From Pseudomonas sp. FP453 (GTDB lineage Bacteria > Pseudomonadota > Gammaproteobacteria > Pseudomonadales > Pseudomonadaceae), in NCBI RefSeq assembly GCF_030687495.1, contig NZ_CP117435.1:6080501-6144500 (forward strand): a stretch of 64,000 bases of DNA, written 5' to 3'. Made by a program: the position numbers and the translations under genes. The notes beneath the pieces are model-generated. The model worked only from the letters and a program-made list of their open reading frames with translations, had not been told where the DNA came from and searched no databases. Below are positions 19,701 through 28,354 of the stretch, in pieces (within the stretch, counting starts at the first letter, position 1; each line of letters starts with the position of its first letter).

Positions 19701-20244
19701 AGCGGCCAGCGGTGTCGAGCAACACGGCCTGGTCGGTAAACCACCAGTCGCAGTTGCGCGTACCGCCGACGCCACGCACCGCGCCGGCGCCCAACTGCGC
19801 GGCCAGCGGGAAGTGCAGGCCGGAATTGACCAGCGCGGTGGTCTTGCCCGAACCCGGCGGGCCGATGATCACGTACCACGGCAGCTCGTAGAGGTTGCGC
19901 CGCTCATCGCCACCGAGCTTGGCTTTTTTCAGCAGGGCCAGGGCTTCGTCCATGCGCTGGCGCAGGGTGCTGAGTTCTTCGGCGGTGGCCACGCTGTTGG
20001 GATCGGCCGGGGTTTCGGCGGCCAGGCTGCGCATCACTTCGGCGGCTTGGCGCTGCGCCTGGACAATGCGCCATATGCGGTAGGCCAGCCACACGCCGAA
20101 CACCAGGATGATCAGCGCCCAGCGGCGCCCTTCAGGCACCAACACGTCGAGCAACGGCCCGACAAACCAGATGATCAGGCTCAGGGCGATCAGCCCGAGC
20201 AACGGGATCACCCAGCGAATCATGAAACTGAACAACGCCTTCAC
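16744..20244 (-). CDS. tssM: TssM (IcmF), T6SS membrane-complex scaffold
   Basis: 1166 residues. Two N-terminal membrane helices (about 10-32 and 41-56) are followed by a cytoplasmic NTPase-like domain with Walker A GPPGSGKTT (residues 128-136). A third helix lies near residue 450 (VLAATVALVVVVSGLWWVSY), and then a long periplasmic region reaches the C-terminal IcmF-related domain. With TssL and TssJ it builds the trans-envelope complex. The start overlaps the tssL stop by 4 bp. Confidence 0.97.
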   Translation of the reverse strand: MKALFSFMIRWVIPLLGLIALSLIIWFVGPLLDVLVPEGRRWALIILVFGVWLAYRIWRIVQAQRQAAEVMRSLAAETPADPNSVATAEELSTLRQRMDEALALLKKAKLGGDERRNLYELPWYVIIGPPGSGKTTALVNSGLHFPLAAQLGAGAVRGVGGTRNCDWWFTDQAVLLDTAGRYTTQDSNSTVDKAAWLGFLDLLKKQRSRRPIDGAFIAISLSDLLLGTDAERAAHAAAIRLRIQELYTQLGVRFPIYLMLTKLDLVPGFMEYFDNLSKEERAQVWGMTFALDDGKNSDSPLAHLQSEFAGLEQRLNERLVERLQQERDPARRDLIYGFPQQFGALKDCLQSFLEGVFKPNAFEERVLLRGVYFTSGTQEGSPIDRLIGAMAQSMNLDRQHLARQSGTGRSYFIEKLFTAVAFAERGLVGVNPKVERRRKWIARGVLAATVALVVVVSGLWWVSYRANQAYIAQVDQKVAPLGQAVQNLSPAQRDILAVLPLLNAVKNLAGDSPSFSEGLGLYQGDMLEAESASVYRKLLIAVFAPRLVTRIEEQLHGGGNSDFLYEGLKAYLMLADSEHYDPDFIKAWIALDWDRNLPRDLPADQRQALAGHLQALFERHPPNARLDPRLIDDLRRQLQQLPVAQRVYDRVKRQKLPEGIPDFRLNEAAGRDAALVFSRKSGKPLGEPLSGFFTAKGYRQAFLLSSLNQTGTLAEEQWVLGHEQADQQNVLSLAGDVRRLYFQDYQRQWDALLADIDFVPITSVAQAADVLRVISGPTSPLKKLLVAVAKETDLQAEERQLAAKGVPVEGGVDKLKERLGNLLGQEQPSANTAPATDDPVTAHFAELNSIVSKNEGEPAAIDGLLADMNALYVQVSAMVGASGDALLGEAKNQAAAAATRVSLNAERQPPLVQGMVKSVVNSTTNSMMGGVRNQLNAAWMSEVVNVYRQSLAGRYPMSPGSARDATLDDFGMFFGVGGVMDNYFRKYLQPYVDTSAQTWRWQPGAAQKLGIAPGVLQTFQRAATIRDAFFRAGGTQPIVRFELKPVSMDPTITQFLLDLDGQQLSYDHGPSRPVAMQWPNPGSIGVVRLSILPPAASGRSGVTLDGPWAWFRLLEQSDLSAGNSPDRFNLRLRVDGASIAYELRANSAFNPFKSRVLSGFSLPERL

Positions 20245-21530
20245 TCGACGCCCTCCGCCAATACGGTGATTTCAACCCGACGATTGCGGGCGCGGCCTTC
20301 GGCTGTGCTGTTGGTGGCGACAGGCTCGGTGTCGCTGCGCCCTTCGGCGCTGAAGCGCTCGCCCTGGCCGGTCTTCGCCGCGAGGATATCCAGCACCGAT
20401 TTGGCCCGTGCCTCGGACAGCGCCCAGTTGGACGGGAAGCGCAGCGTGGCAATCGGGCGGTTGTCGCTGTGCCCGGTGACGCGCACCTGGCCCTTCACGT
20501 TGCGGATGGCATCGGCGATGCGCAGCATCAGCGGCTGGTAGTCATCGACAATGCTGGCGCTGGCGGAGGCGAAGAGTTCGTCACCGCGAATGGTCACCAC
20601 CGAGCGGTCCACCGCATCTTCCACGGCCACCCGACCGGCCTTGATGTCGTCCACCAAAAAACCCGCCAGGCGTGGCCGCTCGATGACTTTCGGCTGGGCC
20701 ACGGGGCGGTCGATGGCCTGCACCGGGATCTCGCCCAGGGCATGGATATTCTTGAACACTGGCTCCGCATCCGCCGCCAGCTTGAGGCGCAAACCGAACA
20801 GCAGCGCCAGCAACAGCGCCACACCGATGGCCACGGTGATCCACGGTGGCATGAATTGCGCCAGGCGATCCCGCGCCACAGTGACGCCACGCCAATGGGG
20901 CGACAGCTCACGTTCGTGTTCGCCACGGGCGCTGCGAATCGCCGCCGCCGTGCGCTCGCGCAAGGCTTCCAACTGGCTGCGCCCGTCGCTCATCACGCGG
21001 TAACGGCCTTCGAAACCCAGGCACAGGCACAGGTACAGCAACTCCAGCAGGTACAGGCGTTCCCGTGGGCTTTGCAGGCAATGGTCGAGCAACTGGAAGA
21101 CTTTTTCGCCGCCCCAGGCTTCGTTGTGCACGGTAATCAACAGGCTTTGCTTGCCCCAATCACTGGTGCTGCCCCACGGCGTACTCAACACCGCTTCATC
21201 GAGGGCGGTGCACAGCGCGTAACGCGCCAGCAGCACTTCGTTGCGGGCGATGCCGGCCGCTTCGGCGCGCTCTTCGAACTGGCGCAGGTACGCCAGCAAT
21301 TGCGCGCGCAGGCTGGCTGGCGCCGGGTGGGCGATGGTATTGCGCAGGCGCGTCAGCAGCGCCAGCAACGGGCCGGCGGCGCTTTCCAGGGGGTTGAGGC
21401 CCTGGCCCTTGCCGGTGAGCATCGGCGCGGCCGGCACCGACAAAGGCGCAGGCTCGGCACGCGCAGGTTCCGGCGCGCGGCCACCGGGACGCGGCATGAA
21501 CTGGGTGCGATCGTCATCATTGGGGTGCAT
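20241..21530 (-). CDS. tssL: TssL with fused OmpA-like peptidoglycan-binding domain
   Basis: 429 residues. A Pro/Arg-rich tail (1-45) precedes the DotU/IcmH cytoplasmic domain (about 50-250; LLARYALCTALDEAVLSTPWG). One membrane helix follows (about 262-282; WITVAIGVALLLALLFGL), then a C-terminal OmpA-like domain with VRVTGHSDNRPIATLRFPSN. The fused OmpA domain makes this the extended, wall-anchoring type of TssL. It partners TssM and TssJ. Confidence 0.96.
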   Translation of the reverse strand: MHPNDDDRTQFMPRPGGRAPEPARAEPAPLSVPAAPMLTGKGQGLNPLESAAGPLLALLTRLRNTIAHPAPASLRAQLLAYLRQFEERAEAAGIARNEVLLARYALCTALDEAVLSTPWGSTSDWGKQSLLITVHNEAWGGEKVFQLLDHCLQSPRERLYLLELLYLCLCLGFEGRYRVMSDGRSQLEALRERTAAAIRSARGEHERELSPHWRGVTVARDRLAQFMPPWITVAIGVALLLALLFGLRLKLAADAEPVFKNIHALGEIPVQAIDRPVAQPKVIERPRLAGFLVDDIKAGRVAVEDAVDRSVVTIRGDELFASASASIVDDYQPLMLRIADAIRNVKGQVRVTGHSDNRPIATLRFPSNWALSEARAKSVLDILAAKTGQGERFSAEGRSDTEPVATNSTAEGRARNRRVEITVLAEGVE

Positions 21531-21536
21531 CGCGGA

Positions 21537-22871
21537 TTATCCTCGGATCGCCCAGAAGGCCAGGTTCAAGCCCGGGAACTGCCCGGCGATGTGGAAGGCG
21601 AAACCGCCGGAGTTGTGCAGTTGCTGCCAGTGTTCGCTGCCGCGATCCAGCTCGTAGTAGGTGGAGCCGGCGTGATACGGGATCTGCCGTGGCGCCACCG
21701 GCAACGGCAGCAGGCTGATGCCCGGCAGTTGCAGGTTGACCATGTCGCGGATGTGCTCCACCGAGCCGACTTTGCTTTGCTGGCCGAAGCGTGCGCGCAG
21801 GGTTTCGGCGGGCACGTCGGCGCGTACCACCAGGATGAAACTGGCGCTGTCGAGCAGGGTTTTGTCGGCCAGCATCGCCACGTGGATGCCGTAGGCCTTC
21901 TCCACAATCGGGATCGGCGTGGCCTTGCTGTCGATCAGCATCGACAGCGCTTCACGCAGCGCCAGCATCACCGGGGCGAAGCTCAGGGCCAGGTCGTCGT
22001 GTTGGTATTGCGGGTATTCCTGCGGGCGCCGACCTGCCGTGGAGAAGGTCGAGAACTCGCCGGCCAGGCTCACCAGTTCGCTGAAGAAACGCTCCGGGTG
22101 CAGCGGGCTCAACTGGTTGAAATGCTGGAGCAGCGGCTGCGCGCGGTTGACCAGTTGCAGCAGCATGAAATCGGCAATCTCCGACGCACCACCGGCGCCC
22201 GAGGCGACCACGCGGCCCGCCAAGGCCTCGCCACGCTGGTGCAGCAGGCCCAGCAGTTCGCTGCGAAAGGCTGCCAGCGGTTTGCTCGCGGCCACGTCCA
22301 GCACCGGTGGGATGTATGTGTCGTCGAGCACCAGTGCGCGGTCGGCGCGTTTTTCCTTGATGCGCACCAGACCGATGGCGGCGTAATCGCTGATGCCGTC
22401 TTGCGCGGTCAGCAGGCGCAAGGCGCGGGAGCCCACGGCCACCGGCGCGCGGTTTTCGAACGGCGCGTTGTCGTCGCGCACTTCGCGCACCTGGCTCACG
22501 TAGCGGGCCGCTTCCAGGGCTTCGCCTTCATCCACGGTGTCGCGGGCGCCGGCACGCTTGTGCGGCAAGGCCAGGTAGACCAGGCCGTCGCGCAGGTTGT
22601 CGTCGATATTCAGCGGGCTCGGCGCCAGGTCATCCTGGGGGATGTTGAACGGCGTGCCATCGGGCAGCAGGCCGCGTGCCGAGACAATGGCCAGCTTGCC
22701 CTGGGCCAGCAGGCCTTGGTCGATCAGCAACTCGGAGAAGCCCCAGCTGCCGGCGGACAACGGGCGGCTGCGGGCGTCGATCAGGTTTTCCAGGTAACGG
22801 TCATGCTGCTGGAAGTGCTGCGTTCCGATGAACATGCCTTCCGACCAGACCACGCGATTGTTCCAGGACAT
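21537..22871 (-). CDS. tssK: TssK, T6SS baseplate-membrane complex adaptor
   Basis: 444 residues, the usual TssK length. The N-terminus carries VVWSEGMFIGTQHFQQHDRYLE, the family signature. The remainder aligns in character with the trimeric receptor-binding-like protein that links the baseplate to TssL/TssM. It is located between tssJ and tssL with short gaps, in the leftward operon starting at fha. Confidence 0.96.
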   Translation of the reverse strand: MSWNNRVVWSEGMFIGTQHFQQHDRYLENLIDARSRPLSAGSWGFSELLIDQGLLAQGKLAIVSARGLLPDGTPFNIPQDDLAPSPLNIDDNLRDGLVYLALPHKRAGARDTVDEGEALEAARYVSQVREVRDDNAPFENRAPVAVGSRALRLLTAQDGISDYAAIGLVRIKEKRADRALVLDDTYIPPVLDVAASKPLAAFRSELLGLLHQRGEALAGRVVASGAGGASEIADFMLLQLVNRAQPLLQHFNQLSPLHPERFFSELVSLAGEFSTFSTAGRRPQEYPQYQHDDLALSFAPVMLALREALSMLIDSKATPIPIVEKAYGIHVAMLADKTLLDSASFILVVRADVPAETLRARFGQQSKVGSVEHIRDMVNLQLPGISLLPLPVAPRQIPYHAGSTYYELDRGSEHWQQLHNSGGFAFHIAGQFPGLNLAFWAIRG

Positions 22872-22889
22872 GGGGGCTCCGATTGCTTG

Positions 22890-23399
22890 TTATTGGGCTG
22901 GGCTGGATGGGGAGGCCGCGACGTCGGCGCGCACGGCACGCACATCGAGGCTGATCTGGTATTCGGTGTATTGGCGCGCGGGCACGTTGATCACCGTGCG
23001 CCATTGCGCGCGGTCCAGCTCGCGGTAGCCCACCAGCAAGCCGATCTGGCGGGTGGCCGGGTCGAGGTCGCGCTGGATGCTCAATTGCTGGCCGGGCTGC
23101 ACCACCACTTCGTCCTGGTCGAGCAGGTCCAGGCCGAGGGTGGATTGCGCGCGGTCAGCCAGGGCGAAGTAATCGGAACGGGCGAAGGTGGCGGCGTTTT
23201 TCAATTCGAAGATGCGCACCCGCACTGGCGCGGCCTGGCCGCTGGCGCCGGGGTTGAGCCCGCTGATCGCGTGGAAATGCAACTCGATGGCCGCGGTGTC
23301 CGCTTCAACCTCAGGGGCTGCGGCGGGCGCGACGGCGTCTTTGGCACACGCCGTCAGCAGCAGCACGGTGGCAACTGCGAGTAAAAACCTGGGAATCAT
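22890..23399 (-). CDS. tssJ: TssJ, T6SS outer-membrane lipoprotein
   Basis: 169 residues. A lipoprotein signal with lipobox LLTAC places the acylated Cys at residue 18. The mature domain has the transthyretin-like beta pattern with VRVRIFELKNAATFARSDYF, characteristic of TssJ/SciN. It anchors the TssM periplasmic tip to the outer membrane. It follows fha by about 50 bp. Confidence 0.94.
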   Translation of the reverse strand: MIPRFLLAVATVLLLTACAKDAVAPAAAPEVEADTAAIELHFHAISGLNPGASGQAAPVRVRIFELKNAATFARSDYFALADRAQSTLGLDLLDQDEVVVQPGQQLSIQRDLDPATRQIGLLVGYRELDRAQWRTVINVPARQYTEYQISLDVRAVRADVAASPSSPAQ

Positions 23400-23452
23400 C
23401 CTGCGTCCTCAATGACGTACTTAGCTATCCGTTAATCCATGTCGTGCGGTTT

Positions 23453-24718
23453 TTAGCGACGCTGTCGTGCGCTGTGGTCTTCGTAGGCGCGGCTGAATTC
23501 GCGGCCGAACAGGTCCTGGAAATCCTCCTGGGCCTCGCGGGAAATATTGCTGTAGAGCTCGGTAAACTGCTGCCAGTACTGGGCCTGACGCGAACCGTTG
23601 AACAGGCTCGACAAGCCGCCGGGCTTGCCCATCCGCTCTTCCAGCTGCGCCGGTTCAAAGCGCGTGAGCAGGTGCTTGATCGCCGCTTCCACCCCGGCCA
23701 TCACCGCCAGTTGGTGGGCGCGCAGGTCGTTGAAACTGTCACGTACGGCGGCGTCCGGCGCCATAAACGCCTGGTTGCCGTGGCGAAGCAGCAGCAGTAA
23801 CGCTTCGTCGGCGTTGGGGGCGAATTTCAACGGATTGTTTTCGGCGGGCTGGATCATCGTCTGCTGCATGCGGAACTCGCCCTTGAGGCTCGCGCGGGCA
23901 CGCAACACGTCGATCAGGCCTTCGACCATCAGGCGGTAGCTGCGGCCGATGTTTTCCATCTGCGCCTCAGCCTGGGCCTTGTCGAGGTTCAACTGGTCGA
24001 GGCCGGCGCCACGCAGGAAGGCTTGCAGCAGGTCGGTTTGTGGCGGGGTGACGGCCACCGGTGGCGGCTGGATTACCGGCGCGACGACGGGCGCGGGGGC
24101 GTCGGCCAACAGGTCCCAGTCATCCGGGATCACCGACGCCGAGGCCACGGGTTTTTCGACGGCAATGGGGGTCGGCGGGCGGAAGTCGTGTTGCTCCGAC
24201 GGCACATGATCAGCCACGGTCGGCGGCGGTACGGCGCTGGGGCTGAGGAAGTCGAACAGGTCCGGCAGGGTGTCCATCGACGAGGCGCCCTGGAACTGCG
24301 GCGCGATCACCGGCTTGTTCGCCACGGCGCCCATCAGCGCTTCAAAACTGTTCGCGGCATCGGCGGCAAATGGCTGGCTGTCGCCGGCCTGCACGTTAAA
24401 GTCGATACGCGCCTGGATCTCGTAGTCACCGATGCGGATCAACTCGCCATTTTCCAAGGGCTCGCTGTTCCCCCGGCGCAGACGAATACCGGCGTTGACC
24501 AACTCCACGCCGTTGGTGCTGTTATCGGTTAAATAATAACGGCCATCTTTGTATTGAATAACGCAATGTTGCGAGGAGACGAGGCGCTCAGGGTCAGGCA
24601 ATACCCAGTCATTATGCAAACTGCGGCCAATAGCCATCACGCCCTGATCCATGGACTTTTCGGCACATTGCCCTGGGGTGATCTTGTGATAACTAGTGAT
24701 AGTCAAACACAGCGACAT
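23453..24718 (-). CDS. fha: Fha, forkhead-associated scaffold activated by PpkA phosphorylation
   Basis: 421 residues. The N-terminal FHA domain (about 20-100) contains GRSLHNDWVLPDPERLVSSQ and the DNSTNGVELVNAG loop that binds phosphothreonine. A Pro-rich linker (150-230) leads to a C-terminal T6SS-associated domain (LLQAFLRGAGLDQL). In P. aeruginosa, phosphorylated Fha1 promotes T6SS assembly. It is first in the leftward operon, with a strong Shine-Dalgarno (AAGGAGG) just before ATG 24718. Confidence 0.94.
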   Translation of the reverse strand: MSLCLTITSYHKITPGQCAEKSMDQGVMAIGRSLHNDWVLPDPERLVSSQHCVIQYKDGRYYLTDNSTNGVELVNAGIRLRRGNSEPLENGELIRIGDYEIQARIDFNVQAGDSQPFAADAANSFEALMGAVANKPVIAPQFQGASSMDTLPDLFDFLSPSAVPPPTVADHVPSEQHDFRPPTPIAVEKPVASASVIPDDWDLLADAPAPVVAPVIQPPPVAVTPPQTDLLQAFLRGAGLDQLNLDKAQAEAQMENIGRSYRLMVEGLIDVLRARASLKGEFRMQQTMIQPAENNPLKFAPNADEALLLLLRHGNQAFMAPDAAVRDSFNDLRAHQLAVMAGVEAAIKHLLTRFEPAQLEERMGKPGGLSSLFNGSRQAQYWQQFTELYSNISREAQEDFQDLFGREFSRAYEDHSARQRR

Positions 24719-25111
24719 CTTGCCTCCTTGCTGATACTTCGCGCGCGCTCTACTTCCTGAACGTTAGTTCCAGAAAGTCTCTCCATAAGGTCGTGCAACC
24801 CACCGTAAAACCTTGCAACACCCGCACAATGGCTGATCTTAACCGGGCTCCATGACAAAAATCCTGTCCCGGTACGTCGTTAGACCCACCAGTCGCGCAG
24901 GTTGTTAAGCACCGCACATCTGTCACAGAGGGCGAATAGCTTACCTTGACAAGGCGTAAGTACTACACCAAAAATGCACAACTTCTCAGATAACCATGAT
25001 GGCACACTAGTGGCATCTTGCTTATATGACCGAGAAAACATGCAAAGTTCCTCGCGCAACTAATGCATGCATTGCCCGCCATCTAACGGGCTGATAAGGA
25101 GATCAAATTCA
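24719..25111. promoter_or_regulatory. Divergent control region between the two T6SS arms
   Basis: This 393-bp stretch holds no gene. It separates fha (left) from tssA (right) and is the only place from which both arms can be promoted. It is A+T-richer than its surroundings. Both ends carry a Shine-Dalgarno containing GGA (CAAGGAGG before fha, AAGGAG before tssA). In P. aeruginosa the corresponding fha1 and tssA1 leaders are post-transcriptional targets of RsmA; similar control here is an inference. A sigma-54-like element is listed separately. Confidence 0.7.
25000..25015 (+). promoter_or_regulatory. Sigma-54-like -24/-12 element upstream of tssA
   Basis: TGGCACACTAGTGGCA keeps the GG-N10-GC spacing of sigma-54 promoters. 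The -24 half (TGGCAC) is exact and the -12 half (TGGCA against TTGCA) has one mismatch. It would give a leader of about 85 nt before the tssA GTG. No activator site was identified. Confidence 0.35.
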
Positions 25112-26122
25112 GTGGATGTGCCGTTGCTGCTCGCCGCCGTTTCCGCGAATTCGCCGTGTGGCGAAGACATGGAATATGACGCGGACTTTCTTCAACTAGA
25201 GCGTGCCGCGAAGGGCCAACCCGAGCGCAGCATGGGCGACTCGATCCTGCCCGCTGAGCCACCGCAATGGCGCGACATCCAGCAGCAAAGCCTCGATTTG
25301 CTGCAACGCAGCAAAGACCTGCGCATCACCCATTTCCTGCTGCAAAGTGCCCTCGCCCTCCAGGGTGTGGCCGGGCTGGCGCAAGTCCTCTCATTGATCA
25401 ACGCACTGCTGCGTGACTACTGGGCCGAGCTGCATCCGCGCCTGGACGCCGACGACGATAACGACCCGACCGTACGCATCAACGCCCTCACCGGCCTGAC
25501 TTGCGACACCAACATCCGCCTGCTGCGCGAAAGCATCCTCACGCGCTCGCGCACCTTCGGCCCGGTGAGCCTGCGCGCGGCGCTGAACGCCAGCGGTTTG
25601 CAGTCGTTTGCCGATGAACAACTCGGCGCCCAGCAGCTCCACGCCGCGTTCCTCGACAGCGACCCCGAGCAGCTGCAAGCCACCCGCGATGCCTTGAGCG
25701 CCGCGCGGGCGGCCTGCGAAGCCATCGAGCAACAGGTCAACGAGCAGGTCGGTTCCGCCCAGGGCGTGGACCTCAGCGCCTTGAAGCAACCGCTCAAGCA
25801 GGCGTTGCAAATCCTCAATCAAGCCGTACCCGGCAGCAGCGTTCCCGAGGCCGTCAGTGAAGACAATGCCCCCTCGGTCGAACCCGCCGCCGCCCCCGCA
25901 GCACCGCGCCCGCTGGGCGATATCGCCAACCGCGATGACGTGCTGCGCAGCCTCGACAAGATCCTTGCGTACTACACCCGGCACGAGCCTTCGAGCCCGC
26001 TGCCGGTGCTGTTGAACCGGGCGAAGAACCTGGTGCACGCCGACTTTGCGGCGATCGTGCGCAATCTGATTCCCGACGGCATGTCCCAATTTGAAAACCT
26101 GCGCGGCCCGGACGGCGAGTAA
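25112..26122 (+). CDS. tssA: TssA, T6SS sheath-assembly cap protein
   Basis: 336 residues from the GTG at 25112, preceded by AAGGAG at a spacing of 10 nt; an in-frame ATG at 25067 has no comparable ribosome site and adds residues unlike the family. The N-terminal ImpA_N domain is visible (VSANSPCGEDMEYDADFLQL, then IQQQSLDLLQRSKDLRI). The C-terminus has the conserved YYTRHEPSSPLPVLLNRAK. It is first in the rightward operon. Confidence 0.93.
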   Translation: MDVPLLLAAVSANSPCGEDMEYDADFLQLERAAKGQPERSMGDSILPAEPPQWRDIQQQSLDLLQRSKDLRITHFLLQSALALQGVAGLAQVLSLINALLRDYWAELHPRLDADDDNDPTVRINALTGLTCDTNIRLLRESILTRSRTFGPVSLRAALNASGLQSFADEQLGAQQLHAAFLDSDPEQLQATRDALSAARAACEAIEQQVNEQVGSAQGVDLSALKQPLKQALQILNQAVPGSSVPEAVSEDNAPSVEPAAAPAAPRPLGDIANRDDVLRSLDKILAYYTRHEPSSPLPVLLNRAKNLVHADFAAIVRNLIPDGMSQFENLRGPDGE

Positions 26123-26176
26123 ACCGCCCGGCCGTGCAGTAACAACACCGTCGCTCAAGCGACCAGGAGCAGCAAC

Positions 26177-26683
26177 GTGGCGAAGCAAAGTTCTCAGAAA
26201 TTCATCGCGCGCAACCGCGCGCCTCGGGTGCAGATCGAGTACGACGTCGAGCTCTACGGCGCCGAGAAAAAGGTCCAACTGCCCTTCGTGATGGGCGTGA
26301 TGGCCGACCTCGCCGGCAAGCCCGCCGAGCCTCTGGCGCCGGTGGCTGATCGCAAGTTCCTCGAAGTGGACGTGGACAATTTCGACTCGCGCCTCAAGGC
26401 CATGCAGCCGCGCGTGGCGTTCCACGTGCCCAACGAGCTGACCGGCGAAGGCAACCTGAGCCTGGATATCACCTTCGAAAGCATGGACGACTTCAGCCCG
26501 GCCGCCGTGGCCCGCAAGGTCGATTCGCTGAACCAGCTGCTCGAAGCCCGCACCCAACTGGCCAACCTGCTGACCTACATGGACGGCAAGACCGGCGCTG
26601 AAGAAATCATCATGAAGGCGATCAAGGACCCGGCATTGCTGCAAGCACTTGCCAGTGCGCCCAAGCCTGCAGGGGAGCAGTAA
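26177..26683 (+). CDS. tssB: TssB (VipA), contractile sheath small subunit
   Basis: 168 residues with the family hallmark segments RNRAPRVQIEYDVELYG near the N-terminus, LPFVMGVMADLAG, and FESMDDFSPAAVARKV. TssB pairs with TssC to form the contractile sheath recycled by ClpV. It is followed after 2 bp by tssC. Confidence 0.97.
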   Translation: MAKQSSQKFIARNRAPRVQIEYDVELYGAEKKVQLPFVMGVMADLAGKPAEPLAPVADRKFLEVDVDNFDSRLKAMQPRVAFHVPNELTGEGNLSLDITFESMDDFSPAAVARKVDSLNQLLEARTQLANLLTYMDGKTGAEEIIMKAIKDPALLQALASAPKPAGEQ

Positions 26684-26685
26684 TC

Positions 26686-28182
26686 ATGAGTGACAATACC
26701 GCCCGCGAAGGCGCGCCGATCCTGGGCGCCACCGAGGAAGCCAGCGAGTTCGCCAACCTGCTGCTGCAAGAGTTCAAGCCCAAGACCGAGCGTGCCCGCG
26801 AAGCCGTGGAAACCGCCGTGCGCACCTTGGCTGAACAGGCTCTGGCGCAGACTGACCTGGTGTCCAACGACGCGATCAAGTCGATTGAATCGATCATCGC
26901 CGCCATCGACGCCAAGCTCACCGCCCAGGTCAACCAGATCATCCACCACCCGGATTTCCAGCAGCTGGAAAGCGCCTGGCGTGGCCTGCACTACCTGGTC
27001 AACAACACCGAGAGCGATGAGCAGCTGAAGATCCGCGTGCTCAACATCTCCAAGCCGGACCTGCACAAGACCCTGAAGAAATTCAAGGGCACCGCGTGGG
27101 ACCAGAGCCCGATCTTCAAGAAGATGTACGAAGAAGAATACGGCCAGTTCGGCGGCGAACCTTACGGCTGCCTGGTGGGCGATTACTACTTCGACCAGTC
27201 GCCACCGGACGTGGAACTGCTGGGCGAGCTGTCGAAAGTCTGCGCCGCCATGCACGCCCCGTTCATCGCTGCCGCTTCGCCGACCGTGATGGGCATGGGC
27301 TCGTGGCAGGAACTGTCGAACCCGCGCGACCTGACCAAGATCTTCACCACCCCGGAATACGCCGGCTGGCGCTCCCTGCGTGAATCGGAAGACGCGCGCT
27401 ACATCGGCCTGACCATGCCGCGCTTCCTCGCGCGCCTGCCGTACGGCGCCAAGACCGACCCGGTGGAAGCCTTCGCCTTCGAAGAAAACACCGACGGCGC
27501 CGACAGCTCCAAGTACACCTGGGCCAACGCTGCCTACGCGATGGCGGTGAACATCAACCGTTCGTTCAAGCACTACGGCTGGTGCTCGCGCATCCGTGGC
27601 GTGGAGTCCGGCGGTGAAGTGGAAAACCTCCCGGCCCACACGTTCCCTACCGATGACGGTGGCGTGGACATGAAGTGCCCGACCGAAATCGCCATCAGCG
27701 ACCGCCGTGAAGCGGAGCTGGCGAAGAACGGTTTCATGCCGCTGCTGCACAAGAAAAACACCGACTTCGCCGCATTCATCGGCGCGCAGTCGTTGCAGAA
27801 ACCGGCCGAATACGACGACCCGGACGCCACCGCCAACGCCAACCTGGCCGCGCGCCTGCCGTACCTGTTCGCCACCTGCCGCTTCGCCCACTACTTGAAA
27901 TGCATCGTGCGCGACAAGATCGGTTCGTTCAAAGAGAAGGACGAGATGCAGCGCTGGTTGCAGGACTGGATCCTCAACTACGTGGACGGTGATCCGGCCC
28001 ACTCCACCGAAACCACCAAGGCCCAGCACCCGTTGGCAGCGGCCGAAGTGATCGTCGAAGAAGTGGAAGGCAACCCGGGGTACTACAACTCCAAGTTCTA
28101 CCTGCGCCCGCACTATCAGCTGGAAGGGCTGACCGTGTCGCTGCGCCTGGTATCGAAGCTGCCTTCGGCAAAAAGCGCGTAA
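26686..28182 (+). CDS. tssC: TssC (VipB), contractile sheath large subunit
   Basis: 498 residues, the standard length. Characteristic stretches include IHHPDFQQLESAWRGLHYLV, PFIAAASPTVMGM, and FMPLLHKKNTDFAAFIGAQS near residue 350. It forms the sheath with TssB. A REP pair lies immediately downstream, separating it from hcp. Confidence 0.97.
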   Translation: MSDNTAREGAPILGATEEASEFANLLLQEFKPKTERAREAVETAVRTLAEQALAQTDLVSNDAIKSIESIIAAIDAKLTAQVNQIIHHPDFQQLESAWRGLHYLVNNTESDEQLKIRVLNISKPDLHKTLKKFKGTAWDQSPIFKKMYEEEYGQFGGEPYGCLVGDYYFDQSPPDVELLGELSKVCAAMHAPFIAAASPTVMGMGSWQELSNPRDLTKIFTTPEYAGWRSLRESEDARYIGLTMPRFLARLPYGAKTDPVEAFAFEENTDGADSSKYTWANAAYAMAVNINRSFKHYGWCSRIRGVESGGEVENLPAHTFPTDDGGVDMKCPTEIAISDRREAELAKNGFMPLLHKKNTDFAAFIGAQSLQKPAEYDDPDATANANLAARLPYLFATCRFAHYLKCIVRDKIGSFKEKDEMQRWLQDWILNYVDGDPAHSTETTKAQHPLAAAEVIVEEVEGNPGYYNSKFYLRPHYQLEGLTVSLRLVSKLPSAKSA

Positions 28183-28203
28183 GTAGCTGGTGAACTGGCT
28201 CTT

Positions 28204-28293
28204 CTGTGGGAGCCGGGCTTGCCCGCGATGCAGGCGACGCGGTCTGCCAGTCAGACCGCGGTGATGCTATCGCAGGCAAGCCAGCTCCCACAG
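28204..28293. repeat. REP pair (REPIN) between tssC and hcp, followed by a small hairpin
   Basis: The left unit (GGGCTTGCCCGC core) and right unit (GGCAAGCC, the CTGGCTTGCCTGC variant) are inverted and belong to different REP subtypes. A second short hairpin (AAGCCC-CATC-GGGCTT, 28301-28316) follows before hcp. Inside an operon these could stabilise the upstream tssBC message or attenuate read-through into hcp. Confidence 0.85.
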
Positions 28294-28354
28294 AAAAGCA
28301 AAGCCCCATCGGGCTTAAACAAATTTCGTGGCTTGGGCCACACAGGGAGAAAAC

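Noticed and set aside
12249..20541. Very long open frames on the forward strand opposite ppkA, pppA, tagF and tssM
   Set aside because: They are antisense to well-conserved T6SS genes, have low-complexity His/Arg/Gln/Gly composition typical of high-G+C shadow frames, and match no family.
25011..25021. TGGCATCTTGC as a sigma-54 promoter
   Set aside because: The GG to GC distance is only six bases instead of ten.
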